A DNA stretch of 64,000 bases from Luscinia megarhynchos (lineage: Eukaryota > Chordata > Aves > Passeriformes > Turdidae): the NCBI GenBank assembly GCA_034336665.1, contig CM067589.1, forward strand, positions 4,245,290 through 4,309,289, written 5' to 3'. Both the position numbers and the translations under genes were made by a program. This document shows, piece after piece, positions 54,599 to 64,000 of this stretch. Positions within the stretch are counted from its first letter, which is position 1. Every line of letters starts with the position of its first letter. The notes under the pieces were generated by a model, which saw nothing but the letters and a program-made list of their open reading frames with translations, was not told the DNA's origin and did not search any database.

Positions 54599-55769
54599 TG
54601 TCACGGTGTGACTGGGGTTTGCCAATTTTAATATATTTAATTTCTTTTAGAGACAGGACCCAGGAGTAGAGACAAGGCAGGCTCAAAACTTAAAAAGGTA
54701 CAAGAAGAAATTTATTAATAATACAAAAAAAAATTAGAATTCAGGATAAAATTCCTAGATTGTTCCCTCCTCCCCTTCATTCCACATTTCTTACCAACAA
54801 CATACACAGAGAACACTTCAGTCAGCTATACACTCAAATAATCAGTTTTGTTTTCTTCAGAGACAAATGTCCTTTTTCTGGTTATGGCTTAGGGGATGTC
54901 TTCACCTTCACAGTCTGCGTCCGCCCGAGATTCACAGAACTATGAATTTTCCTCCCATTTACACAGTCCTTCCAGAGCCATGTTATGGGTTACGATGCAC
55001 ACATGGGGTACCACCTCTAAAGGCAGGCTGCTAACAAACAGAATTCTCTTCATTGTCTTCTCTATCAAATGTCTATTCATATTCCAGTTCCAGAACAGAG
55101 ACCCCCATTCCCTCGGGGCAAAGGATCCTTTTCTCAAATATTTCAACCCCCCATGTATTTTCCACAGTTTAAAGGAACTTTAGTGAAGTCACAATCCCCA
55201 CAGCCCACAAAAAAGGTTTTCAGCTACTTGCATCTTTTCAATCTCTTCCCACCAGGAACTTTATCTTCATTCCACTGACTTCTGTAGTTTCCATGCTTAA
55301 TTTCTTTTCATTCAGGGAAACTTTAGGAGATCGAGGATTCCATCCAGGCATAAAGAAGTTACAATTGTATCCAGATCGAGAAGAAACAAACGTGGGCAGC
55401 TGGAGTCCTCCTCTGCCACGTGGAAAGGCGAGCTGAGCCCAGCCGGCAAGGCCGGGGCCATGTGGCTGGTGCCGGAGCCATGCGGCTGGTGCTGGAGCCA
55501 GGCCGGAGCCCCCAGCCAGGGACCCCCACACCTCCGGAGACTGGAAACTGAAAGAGAGCAGTTAACTCAATCCAACTTTGATTTGTGAACGCGAAATAAC
55601 TTTTTCATTGGTTTCCCAAGCTGTCCATCACCAAATCAGCTCTCTGATTGGTGCCAGCAGCTCACAGGGGAAGCTCTCAGAGACGGGAGAGTGCCTCCCA
55701 CTCCCCAGCCTCATGGAGCCATCCCTGAGGTGAGTCCACCACTCCCCCTTACTACGTGAAACCAACACA
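54599..55769. mobile_element. Solo ERV LTR with perfect 5-base target duplication
   Basis: This 1171-base element begins TGTCACGGTG and ends CCAACACA. It is flanked by tatgg at 54594-54598 and 55770-55774. It splits the keratin 5' flank between 'cttgttttatgg' and 'aaagggagaaag'. The uninterrupted counterpart 'cttgctttatgttcagggag' is at about 61433-61452. TTTATT near its left end suggests minus orientation. No internal viral region. Confidence 0.9.
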
Positions 55770-55774
55770 TATGG

Positions 55775-56800
55775 AAAGGGAGAAAGACCAAGGAAGGCTG
55801 TCCACTTTTACAGGTTATCATTCTGTGCATCCCCTTCTGGTGGAACATTGCTGATGACTAGGTTGGGACACAGGCTCCTCCTGTCTGGGCAAATGCCAGA
55901 TGCACTTCTACAGCTTAGCAGCCAGGTGCTTACTGAGCAGGGAGACCTCCCAGCAAATGGGTCTTGGAAAGAAGGAACCCATATCCAGGAACCCAGGTGT
56001 TGCTCTGCTGTGAGATGTAGGACAGTTGGATCAACCCACATAGCATAACTGACTGCTGCTCCCTTCCCTTTAGTGGCCTTTCTGGGAACTTCAGCAGATG
56101 GCTTCAGAGGGTTGCCAGGAGGCTTCAGCCAGGTCCAGCTTCTGTTTCCACAGGAGGAGCTCTCAAGCTGAAATTCTGGTTCTTGGCCATGAGCAGAGTC
56201 ACAGCTCCTGCTGTGACACATCTGTGCTTGTATCTGGTCATGGACCTCACCAGGCTTAGTTTGGACTCTGACATATGTGTGTCTTCCCAGCTTGATATGG
56301 CTCTTTCCTTACCTCCATGAACACTCCTGGTGATCACTGGACATTGTTGAACCTTGAATGCCATCATGAGGCCTCATCCTGACCTTGACTCTCTGACTCA
56401 CTGACTTGTCTTTCCAACTTGGCTCCAGGCACATGTAAGACAGAAGCCCGAGGCAGAACATGAGCAGGGCATCGTTAAGTTTGTGCACACTTGCAGATCT
56501 GGGACCTTACTGGGATTTTGGAGAAAGCTGAGGCAGCTCTCCTGTCTGTGGTGTGCAATGATTGTGCAGAATAGAGGGCAAAATTGCAACCCTGAACTCC
56601 ATAAATGCAGTTTTTTGTCACCTTAGGGACCTGCCAGGAAGAATCATTTGGGAAAGTGCACTGGGGGTTCAAAGAGGCCCAGGGAGAATGTGAAATACTG
56701 CAGTTCAGATCTTCAGATAATAACCTTATGGAAATCACCTTAACTAGCCCTGTCTGTTCAACTGGCTAAAGACATGAAGTAGGCCTACCAAGGACTTTAG
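55775..56800 (-). repeat. Continuation of the 52928 unit's 5' flank
   Basis: 55810-55930 matches 61490-61640 ('gctgatgactaggttgg', 'cacttctacagcttagca' phrases). The rest shows no gene. Confidence 0.65.
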
Positions 56801-57220
56801 ACGGTTGTATTTTTGGAACATTTCTTTCCAAATCATACAGCATAATATCTTATTTTAAGATTATTCAAAGTTCCATCTGCCCTTTATTGAAGCTGAAACA
56901 TTGTTTTCCTGTTGAATTTGAAATTAATTAAATTAAAATTTTTAATATTCTGTTAAACCAGCCTGAACTGATACTTTCCTTCTGAATTTTTTATTCACCT
57001 AAATTTGCTTTATACTCCCTTGTACCCCACCCCGTACATGACAAGGTTATTGTAACAGTGAGGAGACTACAAGAACATCCCAAACACTGTTCCTGTGTTT
57101 TACAAAAACAGATCCATACAGGTAAAGAATGGACTCAGTGCTGGCCAAGCCTGAGCTTCTCAGTGACACTGGTCATGCTTTCATGAAAACATATTTAAGA
57201 AAAAGCAAAACACTGCCCAG
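56800..57220. other. A/T-rich intergenic, nothing recognised
   Basis: No gene or nameable repeat seen. Confidence 0.5.
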
Positions 57221-57224
57221 GAAG

Positions 57225-57770
57225 TGTGGTATGAAGATAAAGAGAATCAGTGGGTTACATTAAAAATCCTACAAACACAAGGATCAGAGAAGAAGGTGGA
57301 GGAGGTACCTCTGGTGATGGGAAGGAGATTCCCTGCAGCCCATGGGAGGGATGGTGGAGCAGATTGTCCACCCTGCAGCTCATGGAGGACCCCACACCAG
57401 AGCAGATGGAAATCTGCAGCAGCAGTGTGGCCCCTGGAGCAGCCTTATCCATAAAGACTGTATCCTGTGGACAGGACTCCCATGGGAGCAGATTGTGAAA
57501 GACTTCAGGCTGTAGGATGGTGTAGCAGGGCATCTTATCCCCCATAACAGTCTATCTGTTGTTTGTTAACTGGTCAGATAACTCCAACAGGACAGTCTGA
57601 GGCTGAGATAAGATCCAGCCAGCCCTGGACTCCTCTCACTGAGAAGGGGTTTAGAGAGGAAGGAGGTCTTCTCGGTACCTTGTGACTCAGTGGTCAGGCT
57701 TCTTTAATAAACTTGGTCTGAAGTTCCCACTCCATCCGAGACAGATCAGCTCACGTTGGTGTAGGGAAAA
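57225..57770 (+). mobile_element. ERV LTR-like fragment
   Basis: Contains repeated 'tgcagctcatggaggacccc' and 'ggagcagattgt' style segments of the kind found inverted in the 12681 LTR. AATAAA at about 57706-57711 and a short U5-like end follow. The ends are approximate. Confidence 0.45.
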
Positions 57771-58384
57771 ATGGGGGGAGGAAGGAAGGACAGAAAGGGA
57801 CTGTTGTGTTCTTCCCTTTTTTGTTGAATAATTTATATTCTGAAGCTTTCCTCTTCTCTTTCCCAGGCACTGACCAGGCACTCCCTACTGCACTTCTCCT
57901 GATGTTTCTTAGCCTGGACCTCTCTGGTGGCACTCAACCTCCCATTTCTGTCTCTCCAGATTTCTTTTGCAGTGAGCCTTATGGGAATCCCTGTTAGGAA
58001 GGGGAAGCAATTTTGATCAAGTGTAGCTAAAACTTGTTTACCACTGCAGTGATGTGAATGGCCAAATATTTTGCTTGAGAGGCATTCGACAATTTCTTGA
58101 GGAATGCTTCAAATACCTGAGCACTAATTACACAAATTCTTGAAGCTCTCTAGTGGTTCTTCCCAGAGATTCAGGGGCCACCCAGGGCTCCTCTGCATGA
58201 AGCAGTGTCTCAATATTGTACTCTCATGGCTGAAGAGGGTGGTGCTCCTGGGACAAGCAGACTCCCCACTGCCTGCAACTGTTGAGACTGGGCCATCAGA
58301 AATTATTTTGGGTTACTGATTCTCTCAGTGATGTCCTTTGATTGAGATCCCACTATTTGCACATTGCTCTGTTACACCATTGTC

Positions 58385-58680
58385 ATGAAAAAGAAAATCT
58401 GCTTCCTGTAAGCCCTGGTCATGAGTACATTGGTTTTGGGGTCATCTTCACCCCGTGGTTCTCCTGATGACTGGCCCTTTTGAACCAGCAAAGGCATTGC
58501 TGAATCCAAGTATCTTGATGTGGCCTCCACTGATCCTGATCCAGCAGCCGCTCCCACCCCATGTGTGTCAAAGATGAATAAAGTGCTGAAGAAGTTGTGC
58601 TGAGGAAAGTGTTCTGGTTTAAAAGACAAGTGTTTGACAAGGAAGTATGGAACCTTCATGAAATGGAAAAATGACACTCT
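58385..58680 (+). other. Unrecognised coding-like segment, second copy
   Basis: Diverged, opposite-strand counterpart of 25840-26030. It has a Lys-rich start (MKKKICF), hydrophobic stretch, then KGIAESKYLDVASTDPDPAA and a Cys/Lys-containing stretch. It is broken by stops and frame changes. Family unknown. Confidence 0.35.
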
Positions 58681-58756
58681 CTTTCCAAATTATTATAACT
58701 TGGAAATTATGGGACTTTCAGGCAAAGATATGGGAAAAGTAAAGCAGCTCTTTAGT

Positions 58757-58800
58757 AGAATATATATATATATATATGTATGTATAAACACACACAAGCA
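58757..58800. repeat. (TA)n and CA-rich microsatellite
   Basis: A run of tatata followed by tgtatgtataaacacacaca, then (CAA)-rich sequence to about 58820. Confidence 0.9.
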
Positions 58801-58819
58801 ACAACAACAGCAGCCACAC

Positions 58820-59450
58820 AAACAGAAAGGAAAAACCCAATAACAGCCTGTTCCTCCCCGTCAAGCACTTTCTCCTTTGGTGGGCACTGTTGGCTCCCAT
58901 CGAGGCAGAGATTCCCTCTCAGCTTCAGGGAGTGCTCTGATGCAAGATTGGGACCTCCCTGGTTGTGATGGTGGCTCAGATGAGGGAGAGGGGGAAAAGG
59001 GCTGACTGCCCCAGCACCCACAGGAGCGGTGATCAGTCTTTGGCTCCATTAAGGGCAGCCCGTACAGGCTGGGAAGGGAGGCAGGGCTTTACTGCGATGT
59101 CGCACTCCCCTACAGAGAAAAGGGCTGGCAGGGGTGTTGCTCTGGCTCCAGGCAGCCCTTCATGGGGTGGCTCCAGGGGAGGAGGGGGGGAGGGATGACT
59201 CTCACCAGGCATCCAGGTGGACCATATCAATCTCTCTGTGTTTGTTTCTTGCAAGCAAATGGGTTCACAAGCAGGCAATGGGCAGAGCTTCATGGCAGTG
59301 TTGAAAAAAACAGCTGCACAGGAGAGGTCCAATGTGAAGGAGCACCACATGACCATCTCAACTCCCAACCCAGCAAGGATGGAACTACCCCCAGTTAACA
59401 AATTGCTAAAAACCACACTACTTCACTACTTCTCTTCCCCCTCCAACCCT
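58820..59450. other. Intergenic, G-rich, possibly LTR-derived
   Basis: G-runs at 59176-59193 and scattered CpGs. No gene motif. The 127- and 120-codon frames on opposite strands exclude each other and have no family signature. Confidence 0.4.
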
Positions 59451-59469
59451 TTCCCCTCATCTGCTTGTT

Positions 59470-59787
59470 CCCAGGTGTGCTGGCCACAGACCCCTAGGCC
59501 AGGTAATGAAGGAAGGATAGGAAGAGATGATGTTGTGGGCCGTCCCAAGGCGTTGTTGTTTCCCATCCCCACTCCTTAAGCACTTTGGAGCCAAAGTCTC
59601 CATGATGGCCTTTGGCTGCTGAGTAGCCAGGGATGTTCTTCATCAGCTCCAAGGGAAAAGGGCACAAAGTAAAATCCACTGCAGCCAGCCCCACACATTG
59701 CTTCCTGTACCTTTTTCCTGTGCAGACTGGAGGAACTGTCATAGAACAATAGACGACTCAGAGGCTGAAGCTTGAATGCAGCAAAAT
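59470..59787 (-). repeat. Keratin unit 3' flank (behind 60073)
   Basis: Phrases 'tagccagggatgttcttc' and 'gtaaaatccactgcag' match other unit flanks. Confidence 0.75.
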
Positions 59788-59793
59788 TTTAAT
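59788..59793 (-). terminator. Poly(A) signal ATTAAA of the 60073 keratin
   Basis: TTTAAT on plus, 280 bases past the stop, conserved position. Confidence 0.78.
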
Positions 59794-60072
59794 AAGTTTA
59801 AAAAGAAAAGCAGATGGTTCACAGAGAGCACCAGGAGCAGCCATTAAGATGGAGCTCCCATGTGGTGTTCTTTGCACAGCTCTGGAGAGGAAGGAAGGAC
59901 AACAGATCCACATTAGACTGGCGTGGGGAGAGAGGGACAGAAAAGGAGTGGAGAGTAGAACAAGGAAGCGATGGTCCAAAGCTCTAAATACAATGTCCAG
60001 AAGATCTATCTCCTGCCAAAAACCATGCTTTGAAGTCTTGGGGGTTCTTGCCCAAGGACATTGCTAGCAGAT

Positions 60073-60381
60073 TTAGCAGGGACGGCACCTGTTGCCACCA
60101 TAGCAGCTGGTGATGCAGGAGAGGTCAAAGCCCCCGGAGCTGATGGGCACTCCGCCACAGCTGAGGATGTTGCCAACAGCAGCAGAGGTGGAGGATCCCA
60201 CGGCAGTGTTCTGTGGGAAGGAGCTGAGGATGGGGCCAGGCAGGGTCACCAGCACAGCAGGCGGCTGGATGGCCACATGGGAGTCCTGGCACTGCCTGAC
60301 ACAGCACTCATTGCAGCTGTTGGCCAGCGGGCAGGGGCCGCAGGGCTGGCAGCAAGGGTTGCAGGGCTGGCAGCACGACAT
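60073..60381 (-). CDS. Feather beta-keratin (intact)
   Basis: This gene encodes 102 residues and is nearly identical to the 23862 protein: [77 protein letters not shown], and tail [11 protein letters not shown]. The only visible protein difference is Ser for Asn in the tail (ITSCY versus ITNCY). ATG 60381 is 21 bases inside exon 2 (acceptor at 60403-60404). Near identity across 36 kb of separation implies very recent duplication or ongoing conversion. Confidence 0.96.
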   Translation of the reverse strand: MSCCQPCNPCCQPCGPCPLANSCNECCVRQCQDSHVAIQPPAVLVTLPGPILSSFPQNTAVGSSTSAAVGNILSCGGVPISSGGFDLSCITSCYGGNRCRPC

Positions 60382-60662
60382 GGCTCGGGGTCACAGGTGC
60401 ACCTGGCACAGATGGCAGGGAGAAGCAGAAAGTGAGAACTCATGAGGAGCAGCACTGCACTCAAACACCCTGCAGCCAAGGCACCTGCTGGCCCACATTG
60501 CACTGTCCTGCTCTTTCCCCTGCCCTCTCCCAGCACAAGCAGCTCCCAGCTCTGGGCTGTGACAGCCCCTGTCAGCTGAGACCTACAGCCAGGAAAGAGC
60601 TGGTCTTGAAGCAGCTGCAGTAGCAGGAGGAGGAAGAGGAGGAGAAGAGGTTTCTCACTCAC

Positions 60663-60798
60663 CTGATTCCTGAGGAGAAGGACTTGAGAGAAGTGGATGA
60701 GAGCACAGAGACTTGGGCTGCCTTTTATAGCAGTCCTGCACTGCCTCAGGCCCAGAGGCACCTTAGTGGAAGTCATAATTTTGTGACCAGCTCGTGTT
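60663..60798 (-). promoter_or_regulatory. Promoter and exon 1 of the 60073 keratin
   Basis: TATAAAA at 60729-60723. Exon 1 ends at 60663. The element GGTCACAAAATTATGACTT lies within 60769-60795. Confidence 0.87.
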
Positions 60799-61660
60799 AA
60801 ATGTGCACCACCCCAGCTAATTGTAGGGGCTGTGTCCTGGTTTCCTGCATTGGTGCCTTTTCATTTCCTGGCTAATTCCGCATGCTTTCATATATGAAGA
60901 TCCCTTTCTGTAAGTGCTATGATGAGAGGTTCAATGATTTCCTGGGCAGAAAGGTGTCAGCACAGGCAGTAGTCTCCATTCAAGGGCTAGTGTCATTCCA
61001 TATAGTCAGATGATGTTCATTTGTCTCATTCCTGTGGGTATGTTTTTGTCCAAGTTGTCAGGAATTGAGCATCACACTTCCTGTGCTTCACTTCCACATG
61101 CCTGAGCGCTCTGCTGTGAGGGGACATGCTGTATCTCCACAGCAGAGTTCCCAGCTGGTCATGTTTCTTGGCCTTGTATGAGTGCACAGATTTTTGTTTA
61201 GCTCCATGCAAATATGTGTCATATTTGTCAATGTGAGCCTGGAACTCTCATCCTGAGGGCATGAGTGTGGGTCATGGCCAGAGGATTCTCCCCTGGTGTG
61301 TCCTTGAGCCCCAGCATGTTGCCAGTTGCACTTGTAGAAGGAGCCAATTTACAGCTGAATGGTGCCTTCAACCTTTGCAGAGAAGTGTCCAGAGAACTGA
61401 AACACAGCCCCTTCCTCCTGCACCCTTCCTTTCTTGCTTTATGTTCAGGGAGAAAGGCAAATAAATCCTGCTGGCCTCTGAAGGCTGTCATCCCTGAATC
61501 AATCCCTTCAGGTGTGGTGTTGCTGATCACCAAGCTGGTACACAGCCTCCTCATGTCAGGGCCAATGCAAGATTCACTTCTACAGCTCAGCAACCTGGTG
61601 CTGACACAAAGGTTGACACCTTCCTACAAGTATGTATTGAACTGAAGGCACCATGTTCAT
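60799..61660 (-). repeat. Near 5' flank of the 60073 keratin unit
   Basis: Homologous to 53691-54593 plus 55775-55930 and, inverted, to 28860-29765. It carries the empty site of the 54599 LTR near 61433-61452. No gene. Confidence 0.72.
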
Positions 61661-62980
61661 GTGTTCTGTGCTGTGAGATGTAGGAGAATTTCTCTGGAGG
61701 AGACAACAGCTTTGAGTCAAACTACTTGGGTTTTCTTGCCCAGGTTTTCTATACCCCCCTCCAAAAAAATCCTGAATCTCAAGGCCTAGCAATTGTTTTT
61801 TGGGAGCTGGAAAATGTGACTTAGAAGAAACGGACAAGTTCCTGTGGCGTTTTCTTATGCAGGTCCAGCAGTATTTCATAGAAATAAATAAGTTGCGTAC
61901 TGACTGCACCCCACATTGTGCATCCCACTGTGCTGCTTAAGAGTGGAAGAAATAGAAGAATCAGGAATGAAGGAGAGGAAAAGAGTTAAAAAGAGGTGGG
62001 GATGGAGTGAAGGCATTTTAGTGCTTTTTTTTTCCCCTGTTTCTTGCAATAAGATGAATATTCTCCAAGTCAAGCCTGGTTTTTCCTCTGATGGTAATGG
62101 TGAGTAATCCCACTGTCTTTACCTTAACTCACAACCTTTTCCAAGTTACTTCCCCATGACCCATAAAAGATGGAGAGTGAGACAGCAGTTGGGTGTGTCT
62201 GAAAGCTAGTTAAGGTCTCTGTTGTTTTGTTAACAATTATAGTAATTAGAAGTGTCTTTAGTGTTTTTCATTGACATGGGGTTTTTTCTGATTTCTATGT
62301 GTGCAGCAGGAGCAAATCTCTTTCTCCCACCGTTCCCCTCAGAGGACAGTGGACAATGCTGTCATTTGGCTTTTGTGCTGTGGGCCTGGGAGCTAGTGGC
62401 AGGTTTACAGGCACAGGCAGAGCTCAGCACACCAACCTCCTGCCGTAGCCACAACTGAACAAATAGACCTTCAAGGCAAATGTCAGGGAAAACCTGTAAA
62501 AGGGTGCTGATGGATTGGCTTTCCTTGGCTGCTTCTGGCTCTGTTAGAAAACATCCCACATCAAAACAGACGACAAAGAAGAAATAGTGGCTTCCTCAGT
62601 TGTTGCATCTTGTTGTTGCTTGGGGAGAAGGCAAGCAAAGGAGCAGGAAAGGCCTTTGTTAGGGTGTTACAGAGATGTTTATTTCAGCCACCGATCTGCA
62701 TCATCCAAAGTTCAGGGAACAAAGGTGAAGTGGCTTGTGGGGGGGTTCAGGTTTTGTCATGGGATAAGCAGGCGGGGAAATCCTTAGGGACCAATTGCCA
62801 AGGGACAGGGGGTGTTTAAGGGGTTAGGGTGAAAAGGCCAACAGGGAATTTGGGTAGGAGTGACCAGAGACTGACGGACAGGGAGAGGGGCTGACCCAGG
62901 GAACAGAACAGGAGTATCAAGAGAAGGCCATGAGAGAGGCCTCTCACGTTCCCTAGTTGGGAATACCTTTCTGGGTCTCC
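61660..62980. other. Intergenic, no gene
   Basis: A/T-rich with poly-T at 62026-62034. No supportable gene or named element. Confidence 0.5.
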
Positions 62981-62989
62981 ACACTCAGT

Positions 62990-63190
62990 TGTCTCAATGG
63001 CCCTCCACACACTTCTTTCCCCCAAACCACTAATCCCTCATTACCATTACTTTCCAGCCCATCTGCTCTCCATGTTTCTCCGACAGGTCTTTCAGACTGT
63101 CTTAACTGTCTTTGTAGCCCCAAATTTCAGAGGTTCAAGCATTAGGGCTGCTCCCTATGAGCTCCAGGCTCTCCTGTCCCAGAGGTGCTC
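62990..63190. repeat. Distal 5' flank block shared with 27950-28160 (inverted)
   Basis: Shared phrases include 'tgtctttgtagccccaaatttcag' (here) against the reverse complement of 28005-28030, and 'ctgctccctatgagctcc'. It lies about 2.3 kb upstream of the 60073 TATA box and 1.8 kb upstream of the 29836 TATA box. Confidence 0.6.
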
Positions 63191-63199
63191 TGTCTGATA

Positions 63200-64000
63200 G
63201 GAGCTGGGGATGTGGTGTCTGCAAGACACCTCAGCCCTGCAAGTGTGTGCAATGAACGGCTGGGCTTGCATGGGGCACTGCATGGCTGTGGAGAGCAGCA
63301 GGGGACCTGCCCAAGGTATCCTTCGCTTCTCATGCCCCCTTCTCCTGGATATGGGTGAAGGTGAGGCAGAGACTCTGGGTTCAAGCCAAGGTGATTTCTC
63401 CTTCATAGCCATTTTGTGTCTGAGAACTTTTCTCCAGCACAGGTTGATCCACAGAAAGAAGAACTCTTCCTTGTGTGCTTGGGGACCTCCTGAAACTCCC
63501 AGGGCCTCCTGGAGGTCCTAACACCTAAAAAATAAAAAAGGGTCCACTACCAATCAGGATATCTTCTTTCTCACAGGACACATTTAGTGAGGATCCAGAC
63601 AGGAAAGGACCACACTGTCCCAGTCTAGAAACAAGTTTGAGAGAAAAACACTCAGGAATGAGTGTGTTACTCTAAAAAAGGGTCCAACCATCACTTTCCA
63701 AGAACAAGAAATGAATACTATTGAATGAAAGTGAAAAAAGCCCCAACCATTTATAGACAGGGTGCCCACACAGCATGGAAAAATGTAAACAAACGTTAGA
63801 TATTGAACTGTCAGACCATACTCCTCCCACACATGCCAGAACTAAAAACCAAAATGCCAGGGAAATAAAGAAAAAAAACCACAACTGCCTCCCACATGGT
63901 GGAAAGAAAGATGTCACTGGCTTTTGTCTCAGGGGGAAAAAAATCCCAAAACTTGACACAGCTTCATGGGTATACAGCGGGCAACCTGGTGAATCTCTGG
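63200..64000. other. Right end of window, nothing recognised
   Basis: No gene, array copy or nameable repeat seen. Confidence 0.5.

Noticed and set aside
1..64000. CRISPR array, operons, tRNA or rRNA genes
   Set aside because: Direct repeats here are eukaryotic microsatellites, LTRs and gene duplicates. I saw no tRNA cloverleaf boxes or rRNA-like sequence.

Overview
The window looks like bird genomic DNA. It holds at least ten feather-type corneous beta-protein (feather beta-keratin) gene copies and one remnant. It also has abundant CR1 LINE fragments and several ERV-type LTRs. The species is not identifiable by reading alone. All genes are eukaryotic in structure: TATA box, a short non-coding first exon, one intron, a single coding exon of about 100 codons, and an AATAAA or ATTAAA signal.

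Layout. (1) 1-133: 3' end of a plus-strand feather keratin. (2) 3779-4699: an intact class II olfactory receptor, 306 residues. (3) 7.6-19.5 kb: a plus-strand duplicated keratin pair, one intact (8685-8990) and one with a 1-base frameshift (15578-15884), then a keratin remnant cut off after about 21 codons (19396-19458). Both units are invaded by CR1 elements, and one CR1 contains a solo LTR. (4) 21.2-21.5 kb, minus strand: a decayed T-cell receptor alpha/delta-like V segment with a recognisable 23-spacer recombination signal. (5) 22.4-64 kb: a larger keratin array with intact copies at 23862 (-), 30202 (+), 41440 (+), 46637 (-), 52928 (-) and 60073 (-), and a frameshifted copy at 36215-36534 (-). 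Each copy keeps homologous 5' and 3' flanks, so the amplified unit is several kb long. Between units lie solo LTRs, ERV pol/env remnants and CR1 fragments.

Function. The keratins are small Cys/Pro/Gly/Ser-rich structural proteins with a central beta-sheet core that polymerises into feather filaments. Near-identical promoters suggest co-expression in feather-forming keratinocytes. The olfactory receptor and TCR V segment are unrelated in function. Their presence beside the keratins suggests that this is a keratin expansion next to, or inside, the edge of a TCR alpha/delta-type locus, which is flanked by OR genes in mammals.

The most informative observations are: the V pseudogene and its RSS; homogenisation of the 8.0-9.0 kb and 14.9-15.9 kb copies against diverged flanks; a promoter/3'UTR fusion junction shared by three keratin units; and two solo LTRs with perfect target-site duplications whose empty sites survive in paralogous flanks inside this window.
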